From Hydrogenophaga crocea (lineage in GTDB: Bacteria > Pseudomonadota > Gammaproteobacteria > Burkholderiales > Burkholderiaceae_C): a stretch of 64,000 nt of DNA. The stretch covers positions 3,162,001 to 3,226,000 of the forward strand of contig NZ_CP049989.1 of assembly GCF_011388215.1 (NCBI RefSeq). The letters are read 5' to 3'. The notes beneath the pieces were generated by a model. The model searched no databases and was not told the DNA's origin. It saw nothing but the letters and a program-made list of their open reading frames with translations. Positions within the stretch are counted from its first letter, which is position 1. Each line of letters begins with the position of its first letter. The position numbers and the translations under genes are program-made. Positions 8,853 through 17,531 of the stretch are shown here, piece by piece.

Positions 8853-11312
8853 CTAGGGCAGCGGCAGCCCGAAGCCGAAGCGCGCGCCCTGGCCCGGTTC
8901 GCCCTCGCCGCGGATCCAGCCGCCGTGGCGTTCGAGCACGCGCTGCACCGTGGCCAGGCCCACGCCCGTGCCCTCGAAGGTCTTGGGCGAGTGCAGGCGC
9001 TTGAAGGGCTCGAACAGCTGGCCCGCGTAGCGCATGTCGAAGCCCGCGCCGTTGTCGCTCACGGTGAACGCCGTTTCGTTGCCACCCGTGTCCAGGCGTT
9101 GGACGCGGATGCGCGCCACCGGCGCCGGGCGGGTGTACTTCCAGGCATTGCCCAGCAGGTTTTGCATCACCGAGCGCAGCAGCGCCGGATCGCCCCAGGC
9201 GCGCAGGCCGTCCTCGATGAACCAGTCGGACGCGCGCTGCGGCTCGCCCGCGCGCAGTTCGGCGGCCAGCGTGCGCGCCAGCGCGCTGATGTCCACCCAG
9301 GCCGGCTGCAGCTCGCCACGGTTCACGCGCGCGAGCGCGAGCAGCGCGTCGATGAGCTGGCCCATGCCGCTGGCCGACTGCCGGATGCGTTCGAGGTGCT
9401 CGCGCGCTTCGGCGCCGAGCCGATCGCCGTGCTCCTCGGCCAGCAGACTGGCGAAGCCGTTGATGCCGCGCAGCGGCGTGCGCAGGTCGTGCGACACGCT
9501 GTAGGCGAAGGACTCGAGTTCGCGGTTGAGCTGCGAGAGCTCGCGCGTGCGGGCGGCCACGCGGTCTTCGAGCTCCTCGTTGAGGCGCCGCAGCGCCTCT
9601 TCGGCCTCGCGCACCGCGGTGATGTCCTGCACCGTGCCCACGCTGCGCACCGCCTGCTCGCCATCGAATTCGGTGAGGGCGGTCTCGCGCACGTGCTTGA
9701 TGCGGCCGTCGGGCATGCGCAGCCGGTGCACCATGCCCTGCAGTTCGCGCGTGTCCGCCACGGCGCGGTAAGCCTCCGCCACCAGGGTCTGGTCGTCGGC
9801 GTGCACGCGCGACAGGAAGGTGCGAAACGACGGCCTGTGCTTCGCCGGGTCGAGTTCGAGGATGCGGTAGATCTCGTCCGACCAGCTGAGCTGCCCGCTG
9901 CGCAGGTCGCGCTCCCAGTTGCCGATCGACGCGATGCGCTGGGCCTCCTTGAGCCGCGTTTCGCTGGCCTGCAGGCGCTCCTCGACGCGCCGGCGCGCGG
10001 TGATGTCGATCACCGTGAACTGCAGCAGCGTGCGGCCTTCGGACTCGAAGCGCATCAGGTGCACCTCGGCGTCCCAACGCTGCCCGTCGCTGCGCTGGTG
10101 CAGCCACTCGAAGACGGCCATGCCCCGTTCCATGGCCTGCGCCATGTGGGCCTGTGCGGCCTCGGTCGATTCCACGCCGTTGCGCTGCTGCGGCGCCGAC
10201 ACGGCCGACACGTGGGTGCCCAGGGTCTGTTCGCGCCCGCCCAGGCGGTAGGCGCGCACCGCCGCGTCGTTGCATTCGATCAGGCACATCGTCGCCGGGT
10301 CGATCACGCCCATGGGCACCTGCGAGCTGTCGAACAGTCGGTTGCGCAGCGCTCGCGCCGCCTGGGTTCGGGCCTCGCTGCGCGCGAGCCGGCGCAGCAG
10401 CAGCACCATGCCCAGGCCGCCGAGCAGCAGCAGCGCGGTCAGCGCCGAGGTGAGCTCGCGCGCACGCGCCACCGCGGGCGCGAGCGGGGCGAGCACGCCC
10501 TCGTCGGCCAGGCCCACGCTCACCACCAGCCCGTGCTCGCGCAGGCGAGACCAGCCGTACAGGCGCGGCGTGCCGTCCATGTGGCCGCTCATGCGGAAGG
10601 TGCCCTCATCGCGCAGCGGCAGGGCCGTGCTCAGGAAGGGCCGGTCGGCCGGCAGCCGCTTGCCCATGGCGGCTTCGTTGTCGCGGCTGCGCGCAAAGAA
10701 GGTGCCGTCGGGGCCGACCAGCGCGATCACGTCGAGCGGCGACAGCGCCACCGCGCCCAGGCGCCGCGCGAGGAATTCGGTCGACAGGCCCACCTGCACC
10801 GTGCCCTCGAAGCGGCCGTTGCGCAGCAGCGGCCGCGCCGCGGTCACGGTCCAGCCCCCGTTCAGGCGCGAGCGCTGCGGCTGGCCGATGAACAGGCGGT
10901 CGCGGCCGTCGCTCAGGGCCTGGAAGTGCGGCTGCTCGTCGATGCGCGTGGGCGGGCCGCGCTCGGTGGTGTGGAAGACGATGCGGCCTTGCGCGTCGGC
11001 CACCGAGAGGTGCGTGACCATGCGGCGCGGCACGCCCTCGATCAGCACCCGCGCCGCGCGCTCGACATCGGCGGGGTCGCGCAGCCATTCGCGTCGGGCC
11101 GTCTGCAGCTGCCCGTCGGCGAGCGCGATCAGGCTTTCCACCTGGCCGGCCACGGCGTCGGCCAGGTGCAGGCTGCGCTGCCCGGCGGCCGCGCGCAGCT
11201 GCTCCTGCAGCTGCGTCTGGGCGCGGCCGGTCTGCCACCACAGCAGGGCCGCGGCCAGCGCGGTGAGGGCCAGCACCAGCAGCACCGGCAGGCGGGCGCG
11301 CCAGGCCTTCAT
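8853..11312 (-). CDS. membrane sensor histidine kinase (Cache-like sensor, two PAS, HisKA, HATPase)
   Basis: 819 residues. TM1 is at about 8-27 and TM2 at about 288-307; the intervening 260 residues form a periplasmic double-Cache-like sensor. Two PAS domains follow (about 325-440 and 455-570), the second ending VGTVQDITAVREAEEAL. A coiled coil then leads to HisKA with SVSHDLRTPLRG (His near 608) and a HATPase with NLLGNAWKYT, DNGAGFD and GTGVGLATVQ. There is no receiver domain. Its ATG overlaps the stop of the upstream hybrid kinase by 4 bases (ATGA), indicating translational coupling. No cognate output regulator is adjacent, so it may feed the hybrid kinase relay. Confidence 0.88.
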   Translation of the reverse strand: MKAWRARLPVLLVLALTALAAALLWWQTGRAQTQLQEQLRAAAGQRSLHLADAVAGQVESLIALADGQLQTARREWLRDPADVERAARVLIEGVPRRMVTHLSVADAQGRIVFHTTERGPPTRIDEQPHFQALSDGRDRLFIGQPQRSRLNGGWTVTAARPLLRNGRFEGTVQVGLSTEFLARRLGAVALSPLDVIALVGPDGTFFARSRDNEAAMGKRLPADRPFLSTALPLRDEGTFRMSGHMDGTPRLYGWSRLREHGLVVSVGLADEGVLAPLAPAVARARELTSALTALLLLGGLGMVLLLRRLARSEARTQAARALRNRLFDSSQVPMGVIDPATMCLIECNDAAVRAYRLGGREQTLGTHVSAVSAPQQRNGVESTEAAQAHMAQAMERGMAVFEWLHQRSDGQRWDAEVHLMRFESEGRTLLQFTVIDITARRRVEERLQASETRLKEAQRIASIGNWERDLRSGQLSWSDEIYRILELDPAKHRPSFRTFLSRVHADDQTLVAEAYRAVADTRELQGMVHRLRMPDGRIKHVRETALTEFDGEQAVRSVGTVQDITAVREAEEALRRLNEELEDRVAARTRELSQLNRELESFAYSVSHDLRTPLRGINGFASLLAEEHGDRLGAEAREHLERIRQSASGMGQLIDALLALARVNRGELQPAWVDISALARTLAAELRAGEPQRASDWFIEDGLRAWGDPALLRSVMQNLLGNAWKYTRPAPVARIRVQRLDTGGNETAFTVSDNGAGFDMRYAGQLFEPFKRLHSPKTFEGTGVGLATVQRVLERHGGWIRGEGEPGQGARFGFGLPLP

Positions 11313-14300
11313 GGGGTGGGCACCTCGCCCAGCAGGTGCACCGCGCCGGCGTAGTCGAGCACCTCCACCGCCTCACGCAGCGCGCGGGCGCGCGCCGCGC
11401 CCAGTTGCAGCACCAGGGCCGCCTCGCGCCCGAGCACCCATTGCACGGCGTCGAGGTCGCGGCGCAGCAGCAGCGCCATCAGCTCGCCCACCACGGGGCG
11501 CTCGGTCTGCTCGCCGCCGGGCGCGGGGGCCGCTGAGGGCGACAGCGCAGCGATCTGCGCCAGCAGCGCGCGCAACAGGGCGTCGGTCCGCGCGACGGCA
11601 TCGGTCACGCGCGCCCAGTCCTCATCGGCCGCGAGCCGGGCCGCGGCCTCGGTGGCCGCGGCGCGCAAGGCCTCGGCGCCCACCCCGGCGGCGCTGCCGC
11701 AGAGCTTGTGCAGCGACGCCTGCAGCGCCTCGCGGCCACCATCGGCGCGGGCCTGCAGCCAGCGGTGGGCTTCGTCGCCCCAACGCGCGTACTGCAGGGT
11801 CATGGCGCGCAGCGCGCGCCACAACACCTCGGGCGATCCGCCGCAGCGCTGGCGGCTCAGGGCCTCGTCCAGCCCCGCCATGCGCGGCCACTGCGCGGCC
11901 GCGGCCGGCGCATCGGCCACCACCACGCCCACCCGCGCCAGCGTGGCCGCGGGCAAGGCGTCGCGCAGGGTCTGGGCCAGTTGCAGCGGCGTGAACGGCT
12001 TGCCCAGGAAGGCGTTCATGCCGGCCGCCCGCGCGCGCTCGCGCTCGTTCGCCAGCGCCCCCGCCGTCAGCGCGATCACCGGCAGCGCCGCGGTGGCCGG
12101 CTCGGCGCGCAGGCGCTGGCAGGCCTGCAGGCCGTCGAGCACGGGCATCTGCACGTCCATGAGCACCAGGTCCGCTTCGCCGGGGTGGCGCTCCAGCCAG
12201 TCGAGCGCCTGCTGGCCATCGGCGCAGACCGCGCTGGTCGCGCCCTGGGCCTCGAGCAGCGCGGCGGTGATGTGGCGGTTGGTGTCGTCGTCGTCGCAGA
12301 CCAGCACACGCAGGCCCGCGAGCCAGCGCAGCGGCCGCGCGCCCGCCTCGGTGCGGCGCACCCAGCGCTGCGGCGGCACCTGGCGCGCCGGCAGCGCCTG
12401 CGCGAGCGCGGCGAGCACGGCGGCGCCGTCGGCGCGCACCGGCAGGTGCAGGGTGTCGGGTGCATCGGGCGCGTCGGCGTGTGGCAGGGGCGCGCCCAGC
12501 ACCAGGCGCAGGCCGGCCGCGTCGGGCAGGGCCGCGCCGTCGCGGCCGTCGATCAGCAGCACGTCGGCCGCGGACGCGGCGCCTTCGTGCAGCGCCCAGC
12601 CCAGGTCGTGCATCCAGCGCGCCCAGCGCTCGCGCCAGGCCGGCCGCGGCGTGTGCACGGCCACGCGCAGCGGCGGCAGCACCAGGCCGCTGTCGCCGCT
12701 GCCCGGCTCCAGCAGCGGCAGGTCGACCCAGAAGGTGCTGCCCTCGCCGGGCCGGCTGCGCACGCCGACCGCGCCGCCCATGAGCGTGGCGAGCTGCTTC
12801 ACGATGGTCAGGCCCAGGCCGCTGCCGCCGTGGCGGCGCATCACGCCCGGGTCGGCCTGCACGAAGGGCTCGAACACCTGCTCGAGGCGGTCGGCCTCGA
12901 TGCCGCGGCCGCTGTCGATCACGCTCAGGCGCAGCCATTCGCGCCCGGCCTGCGTGTGGCGGCGCCAGCGCAGCACCACCGCGCCGCGCTCGCTGAACTT
13001 GATGGCGTTGCCCAGCAGGTTGGTGAGCACCTGCCGCACGCGCTTGGCGTCGCCGAACAGCCAGGCCGGCAGTTGTGCATCGAGGTCGTTGCGCAGGCTC
13101 AGGCCCTTGGCCTGGGCCTGCAGGCCGTACACGCCCACCAGCTCCTCGGCGAGCGCGCGCGGCTGCCAGGGCACGGGGTCGAGCGCGAGCTCGCCGGCTT
13201 CGATGCGCGCGAGGTCGAGCACCTCGTTGACCGCGTCGAGCAGGGCCTGGCCAGCCTGGTCGGCGCGGTGCAGCAGGTCGCGCTCGCGCGCACCGCCGAG
13301 GTCGCGCGCGAGCAGGCGCTGGATGCCCAGCAAGGCGTGCAGCGGCGTGCGCAGCTCGTGGCTCATGATCGCGAGGAAGTGCGTCTTGGCGCGGTTGGCG
13401 GTTTCGGCCTGCAGGCGCGCGTCGGCCAGGGTCTGCTCGAGCGCCTTGCGCTCGGTGATGTCCTGGTGGGTGCCGTACATCCACTCGGGCTGGTCGTCGG
13501 CGGTGCGCGTGAACACCCGGCCCCGTGTGTGCACCCACACCCAGTGCCCGTCGCGGTGGCGCATGCGCACCTCGCATTCGTAGAACGGTGCTTCGCCCTG
13601 GCAGTGCGCCTGCAGTGCCTGGCCCGAACGAGCCAGGTCCTCGGGGTGCAGATGGTCGTGCCAGGTGTCGGCGCTCACGGGCTGCAGCTCGTCGAGGCGC
13701 CAGCCGATGATGCCGGCCCAGCGCTCGTTGTAGCGGGTCTCGCCGGTCTGCAGGTTCCAGGCCCAGGTGCCCACGTTCGTGCCTTCGATGATGCTGGCCA
13801 GCTCCTGGCGCTCGCGGCGCTGGCGCTCGAGGGCGCGCGCGAGTTCGTGGCGCATGCGCGCGAGCCGGTCGAGCATGGCGTCGAAGCTGCGTGTGGCCAT
13901 GCCCATCTCGTCGCGTGCCACGTAGCCCACGCGGGTGTCCGGCAGGCCGGTGGCCTCCACGCGCGCGGCGGTGGCCGCCAGCAGACCGAGCGGGCGCACG
14001 AGGCGGCGCACCACCACGCCGGCCAGCAGCAGCATGAGCGCCACCAGCGCGCCGTTGTAGAACACCGCCCAGCGCGCCTGGCGCTGGCGCTCGCTCTGGC
14101 GCAGCGCCTCGATGTGGCCCTCGTAGTGGTAGGCCTGCCCGCTCAGGGTGCGCAGGCTCTGCATCAGGCGCTCGCTCACCGGGCCGTCGCCGATGCGCCC
14201 CGCGGGCGCGGCGAGCGTCAGGCCGTCGAACAGCGACTCGAGCTCGGCGAAGGCCTTGTCGAACTCGCCCACGGCGGTGGCGTCGATGGCGTCCAGGCGC

Positions 14301-14584
14301 TGCAGTTGCCGCAGGTCGTCGCGCAGCTCGGCCATGTCGGCGGCCCAGCGCTGCGCCATGCCCGGGCGGTCGCGCAGCAGGTCGTCCTGCACGGTGGTGA
14401 GCAGGCGCACCGAGGTGGCCGCCATGTGGCCCACGAGCCGCTGCTGCTGGTCGACGCTGCCGATCCAGTCGATCGCGCGGTTGAGCTGCCAGCCGCGCGC
14501 GAGCACCACCACCAGCGTGGTGACGACCACGGCGAGCAGCAGCGCGCGCAGGCTGGCGCGAAAGGGAACCCCGGATGTGCTCAT
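11309..14584 (-). CDS. hybrid sensor histidine kinase with receiver and HPt domains
   Basis: 1091 residues from ATG at 14584; the frame continues upstream but without homology. The order is TM1 (about 10-29), a periplasmic helical region containing RLVGHMAATSVRLLTTVQDD that resembles PilJ/NarX-type sensors, TM2 (about 175-195) and HAMP to 245. PAS (270-380), HisKA with AIMSHELRTPLHALLG (His 409) and HATPase (515-625) come next. A spacer that may be a degenerate receiver precedes the receiver proper (VLVCDDDDTNRH; Asp 810) and an HPt with HKLCGSA (His 959). All phosphorelay residues are present, so it can pass phosphate through its own HPt. The DNA-binding partner is not in this transcript. 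Confidence 0.88.
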   Translation of the reverse strand: MSTSGVPFRASLRALLLAVVVTTLVVVLARGWQLNRAIDWIGSVDQQQRLVGHMAATSVRLLTTVQDDLLRDRPGMAQRWAADMAELRDDLRQLQRLDAIDATAVGEFDKAFAELESLFDGLTLAAPAGRIGDGPVSERLMQSLRTLSGQAYHYEGHIEALRQSERQRQARWAVFYNGALVALMLLLAGVVVRRLVRPLGLLAATAARVEATGLPDTRVGYVARDEMGMATRSFDAMLDRLARMRHELARALERQRRERQELASIIEGTNVGTWAWNLQTGETRYNERWAGIIGWRLDELQPVSADTWHDHLHPEDLARSGQALQAHCQGEAPFYECEVRMRHRDGHWVWVHTRGRVFTRTADDQPEWMYGTHQDITERKALEQTLADARLQAETANRAKTHFLAIMSHELRTPLHALLGIQRLLARDLGGARERDLLHRADQAGQALLDAVNEVLDLARIEAGELALDPVPWQPRALAEELVGVYGLQAQAKGLSLRNDLDAQLPAWLFGDAKRVRQVLTNLLGNAIKFSERGAVVLRWRRHTQAGREWLRLSVIDSGRGIEADRLEQVFEPFVQADPGVMRRHGGSGLGLTIVKQLATLMGGAVGVRSRPGEGSTFWVDLPLLEPGSGDSGLVLPPLRVAVHTPRPAWRERWARWMHDLGWALHEGAASAADVLLIDGRDGAALPDAAGLRLVLGAPLPHADAPDAPDTLHLPVRADGAAVLAALAQALPARQVPPQRWVRRTEAGARPLRWLAGLRVLVCDDDDTNRHITAALLEAQGATSAVCADGQQALDWLERHPGEADLVLMDVQMPVLDGLQACQRLRAEPATAALPVIALTAGALANERERARAAGMNAFLGKPFTPLQLAQTLRDALPAATLARVGVVVADAPAAAAQWPRMAGLDEALSRQRCGGSPEVLWRALRAMTLQYARWGDEAHRWLQARADGGREALQASLHKLCGSAAGVGAEALRAAATEAAARLAADEDWARVTDAVARTDALLRALLAQIAALSPSAAPAPGGEQTERPVVGELMALLLRRDLDAVQWVLGREAALVLQLGAARARALREAVEVLDYAGAVHLLGEVPTP

Positions 14585-14966
14585 CGCGACGGGCCTGAGT
14601 GCCGGGCCGGATAGGGTCGATGCATGGCTCTGTTTCTCCGAAACCCGGGGGGCCGTCGGCGCGGCCTTGGCTGTGGTGATCCCTGACGCAACGCACCCGC
14701 GTTGGCCGTTCAGCTTACCCAGCGGGCACGGCGTTTCCGGGCCGCGGCGTGTGGGGAAACCTTGACAGGGCGCGCCGGACTTTCTGGCGCGTGGGTTCGA
14801 AGCGATCCGGCGCCGGGCCGCCCCAAGCCGGATCAGCCCCCTCGGGGCTGAGCCCCGCGGCTCCAAGCCTGCCTGCGCAGGCTTGGACGGGGCGAAGAGG
14901 CGCTGACTCTGGCAGCGCCGCGGCCTGCAAGGCCTCGCGACCCGCGCAGCGGCGGAGCGTGGGGGC
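14585..14966. other. 382-base non-coding gap with hairpin-rich DNA
   Basis: This gap separates the hybrid kinase start from the stop of the MarR gene. No convincing gene is seen on either strand. Its right half is dominated by inverted repeats (see the entry at 14834-14886). The left half, 14600-14760, presumably carries the kinase promoter, but no clear -35/-10 pair stands out. Confidence 0.5.
14834..14886. repeat. cluster of perfect hairpins, REP-like or atypical terminator
   Basis: Perfect arms CAGCCCC / GGGGCTG lie at 14834-14840 and 14844-14850. The second arm can instead pair as GGGGCT / AGCCCC (14844-14856), giving mutually exclusive stems. Next to them CCAAGCCTGC / GCAGGCTTGG (14863-14872 and 14877-14886) forms a 10-bp stem with a 4-base loop. 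They lie downstream of the marR stop in its direction of transcription, but no T-run follows. A factor-dependent terminator or a repetitive extragenic palindrome are both possible. Confidence 0.55.
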
Positions 14967-15470
14967 TCAAGGTTCATCGTCGGGGTTGTCGCGCGCCAAG
15001 GGCGGCGCGCCCGCCAGCAGCGCGTCGGCGCGCGCCTGGATGCGCGCGATCACGGTGTCGAGCAGCTCGCGCTCGCCGGCCGACAGGTCGGCCACCAGCG
15101 CCTGGTTGATGGCGCGGATGCGCGGAAAGATGTCGCCGTGCACGCGGCGCCCTTGCTCGCTCAGGAACACGTGCACCTCGCGCCGGTCGCTGGGCTTGGG
15201 GCGGCGCTCGATCAGGCCCTTGTCGGCCAGTGTGGTGAGGGTGCGCGAGGTGCGCGCGCGGTCGAGCATGGCGCGCTCGGCCAGCTCGGACGACAGCACG
15301 CCCTCGTTCTCGGCCAGGAAGGACAGCACGCGCCATTCGCGCCGCGTCATGCCGTGCAGGCTCTCGCAGAGCTGCACCACCTGCCGGCCCGCGGTCACGT
15401 GGATGCGGTAGAGGCGGTAGAGCAGGAACTCGGCCTGGTGGCCGGGCTGGGCCAGGGTGTCGGCTGGCAT
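14967..15470 (-). CDS. MarR family transcriptional regulator (sulfatase/Bug block)
   Basis: 167 residues from ATG at 15470. The winged-helix core reads GMTRREWRVLSFLAENEG, then LSSELAERAMLDRARTSRTL (recognition helix) and the wing KPSDRREVHVFLSEQGRR, a standard MarR layout. It is divergent from the Bug-Bug-sulfatase-SulP genes and shares a 106-base intergenic region with them that contains a palindrome. It probably represses itself and that operon and responds to a pathway ligand; the ligand is unknown. Confidence 0.9.
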   Translation of the reverse strand: MPADTLAQPGHQAEFLLYRLYRIHVTAGRQVVQLCESLHGMTRREWRVLSFLAENEGVLSSELAERAMLDRARTSRTLTTLADKGLIERRPKPSDRREVHVFLSEQGRRVHGDIFPRIRAINQALVADLSAGERELLDTVIARIQARADALLAGAPPLARDNPDDEP

Positions 15471-15484
15471 AGGGTTATCCCCCG

Positions 15485-15510
15485 CAATGATTGATTTCTG
15501 CAATCGATTG
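15485..15510. promoter_or_regulatory. candidate MarR operator
   Basis: The 10-base perfect palindrome CAATCGATTG is at 15501-15510. A related half-match, CAATGATTG, is at 15485-15493, 16 bases upstream. Both are AT-rich islands in a GC-rich region, placed between the divergent marR and Bug genes. Assignment to the neighbouring MarR protein is inference from position. Confidence 0.45.
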
Positions 15511-15576
15511 TGAATGCCTAGCATGGGCCGCTCCAAGGGGGAACACACCCCGCCGCACCCCGACCGGAGACACGCC

Positions 15577-16542
15577 ATGCCCTTCACCCGCCGCCTGCTG
15601 CACGCCGCCCTGCTGGGCCTGACCGTTCTGGCCGCCGCGCCAGCCATGGCCCAGGACAAGACCCCGCTCAAGATCGTGGTGGGCTTTCCGCCCGGGGGCT
15701 CGGCCGACACGCTGGCGCGCCTGATCGCCGAGAACCTGCGCGACCAGTACGGCCCCATCGTGGTCGAGAACAAGCCCGGCGCGGGCGGGCGCATCGCGCT
15801 GCAGCAGGTCAAGCGCGCCGAGCCCGACGGCCACACCGTGATCGTGCTGCCCAGCGGGCCCATGGTGCTGTTCCCGCACGTCTACAAGAAGCTCGACTAC
15901 GACCCGGTGAAAGACTTCACCCCGGTCTCGCTGATCGCCAACTTCCAGTTCGGCGTGGTCGCGGGCCCCGCGAGCAAGGTGAAGACCGTGGGCGAGATGG
16001 TGGCCGCGGCCAAGGCGCAGCCGGGCGTGATGTCGTACGGCACGCCGGGCCTGGGCACGCTGCCGCACTTCATGGGGGTGTTGTTCGAGCAGCAGGTGGG
16101 CGCGAAGCTGAACCACGTGCCCTTCCAGGGCGGCGGCCCGGCCAACACGGCCCTCATCGGCGGCCACATCGACTACAAGTTCGACGTCGTCTCCGAGACC
16201 GCCGAACTGCACCGCAGCAACAAGGTCCGCATCATCGCCGTCACCGGCGCGCAGCGCGACCCGCAGGTGCCCGAGGTGCCCACGCTCAAGGAGAGCGGCA
16301 TCGACATGGTGGCCGGCGCCTGGTTCGCCATGTACGGCCCCGCCCAACTCAACCCCGCGGTGCGCGATCGCCTCTCGCGCGCGGTCGCCGCGGCGGTGAA
16401 GACGCCTGCATTGCGCGAGCGCCTGATCGGCCTGGGCTACGAGCCCGTGGGCTCCACGCCCGCCGAACTCGCCACCGCGCAGGCCAACGACCTCAAGCGC
16501 TGGGAGGCCCCGATCAAGGCCACCGGCATCCAGCTCGATTGA
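15577..16542 (+). CDS. Bug-family tripartite tricarboxylate transporter substrate-binding protein (first)
   Basis: 321 residues from ATG at 15577, preceded by GGAGA. The signal peptide ends near APAMAQDK. The mature protein has the Bug signatures PLKIVVGFPPGGSADTLAR, VVENKPGAGGRIAL and the C-terminal block RLIGLGYEPVGSTPAEL. It is a periplasmic binding protein for an organic anion. No TctA/TctB membrane subunits are in the window, so it may act as an orphan sensor/binder or with remote transporter subunits. It is the first gene of a probable four-gene operon. Confidence 0.92.
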   Translation: MPFTRRLLHAALLGLTVLAAAPAMAQDKTPLKIVVGFPPGGSADTLARLIAENLRDQYGPIVVENKPGAGGRIALQQVKRAEPDGHTVIVLPSGPMVLFPHVYKKLDYDPVKDFTPVSLIANFQFGVVAGPASKVKTVGEMVAAAKAQPGVMSYGTPGLGTLPHFMGVLFEQQVGAKLNHVPFQGGGPANTALIGGHIDYKFDVVSETAELHRSNKVRIIAVTGAQRDPQVPEVPTLKESGIDMVAGAWFAMYGPAQLNPAVRDRLSRAVAAAVKTPALRERLIGLGYEPVGSTPAELATAQANDLKRWEAPIKATGIQLD

Positions 16543-16561
16543 ACCCCGGAGACCCTTTGTC

Positions 16562-17524
16562 ATGATCTTTCGTCGCACCCTGCTGGGCCTGTGCCTGGCC
16601 GCCAGCGTGATGTCCACGGCCACCGCCCAGACCGCCTGGCCCACGCAGACCGTCCGCTTCGTCAACAACTTCCCAGCGGGCGGGCCGTCGGACATCCTGG
16701 CGCGCTCGGTCGGCCAGGTGCTGCAGGAGCAGTTCAAGCAGAGCGTGGTGGTCGACAACAAGCCCGGTGCGGCCGGCAACATCGGCGCGGCCGACGTGGC
16801 CAAGGCCGCGGGCGACGGCAGCACCCTGCTGTTCGGCATCGACACCACCTTCACCATCAACCCGCACCTCTACCCCAACCAGGGCTTCAAGGGCAGCGAC
16901 CTCAAGCCCGTGATCATCATGGCCTCGTCGGGCCTGCTGATCGGCGTGAATCCCGCCACCGGCCTCAAGAGCCTGCCGCAGCTGGTGGAGCAGAGCAAAA
17001 CCAAGGCCTTCAACTTCAGCTCGGCCGGCAGCGGCAGCCCGGGCCACCTCGCGGTCGAGGTGTTCGCCGAGGCCACGAAGCACAAGCTCAACCACATCCC
17101 CTACCGCGGCAACACGCCGGCCGTGACGGCCGTGCTCGCGGGCGAGGTGGACGGCGGCACCCTGGCCACGCCGGGCATGCTGCCGCACGTCAAGAGCGGC
17201 AAGATCACCGCGCTGGCCGTCACCAGCCGCCAGCGCTCCAAGCTCGCGCCCGACATCCCCACCGTGGGCGAGCTCGGCCTCAAGGCGCTCGAACAGGAGG
17301 TGTTCTACCTCGTGATGGCACCGGCCAGCACGCCCGACGCCCTGGTGCAGGCCATGGGCAAGGCGATCGCCGACGCGCTGCAGCGCCCCGACGTGCAGGC
17401 CCGAATGCTCAACCTCGACCTGTTCCCCGAGGGCCTGCAGGGCGCGGCCGCGGCCAGGCGCCTGGCCGAACTGAACGCGCGCTACGGCGCGCTCGTGAAG
17501 GCCACCGGCATGAAGGTGGAGTGA
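16562..17524 (+). CDS. Bug-family substrate-binding protein (second)
   Basis: 320 residues, starting 20 bases after the first Bug stop. The signal peptide ends near STATAQTAW. It has NNFPAGGPSDILARSVGQV, VVVDNKPGAAGNIGAADVAK and LNHIPYRGNTPAVTAVLAGE, all standard Bug blocks. It is clearly diverged from its neighbour, so it is not a recent tandem duplication and probably binds a related but different ligand. The sulfatase gene begins 8 bases later. Confidence 0.92.
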   Translation: MIFRRTLLGLCLAASVMSTATAQTAWPTQTVRFVNNFPAGGPSDILARSVGQVLQEQFKQSVVVDNKPGAAGNIGAADVAKAAGDGSTLLFGIDTTFTINPHLYPNQGFKGSDLKPVIIMASSGLLIGVNPATGLKSLPQLVEQSKTKAFNFSSAGSGSPGHLAVEVFAEATKHKLNHIPYRGNTPAVTAVLAGEVDGGTLATPGMLPHVKSGKITALAVTSRQRSKLAPDIPTVGELGLKALEQEVFYLVMAPASTPDALVQAMGKAIADALQRPDVQARMLNLDLFPEGLQGAAAARRLAELNARYGALVKATGMKVE

Positions 17525-17531
17525 ACACGCC

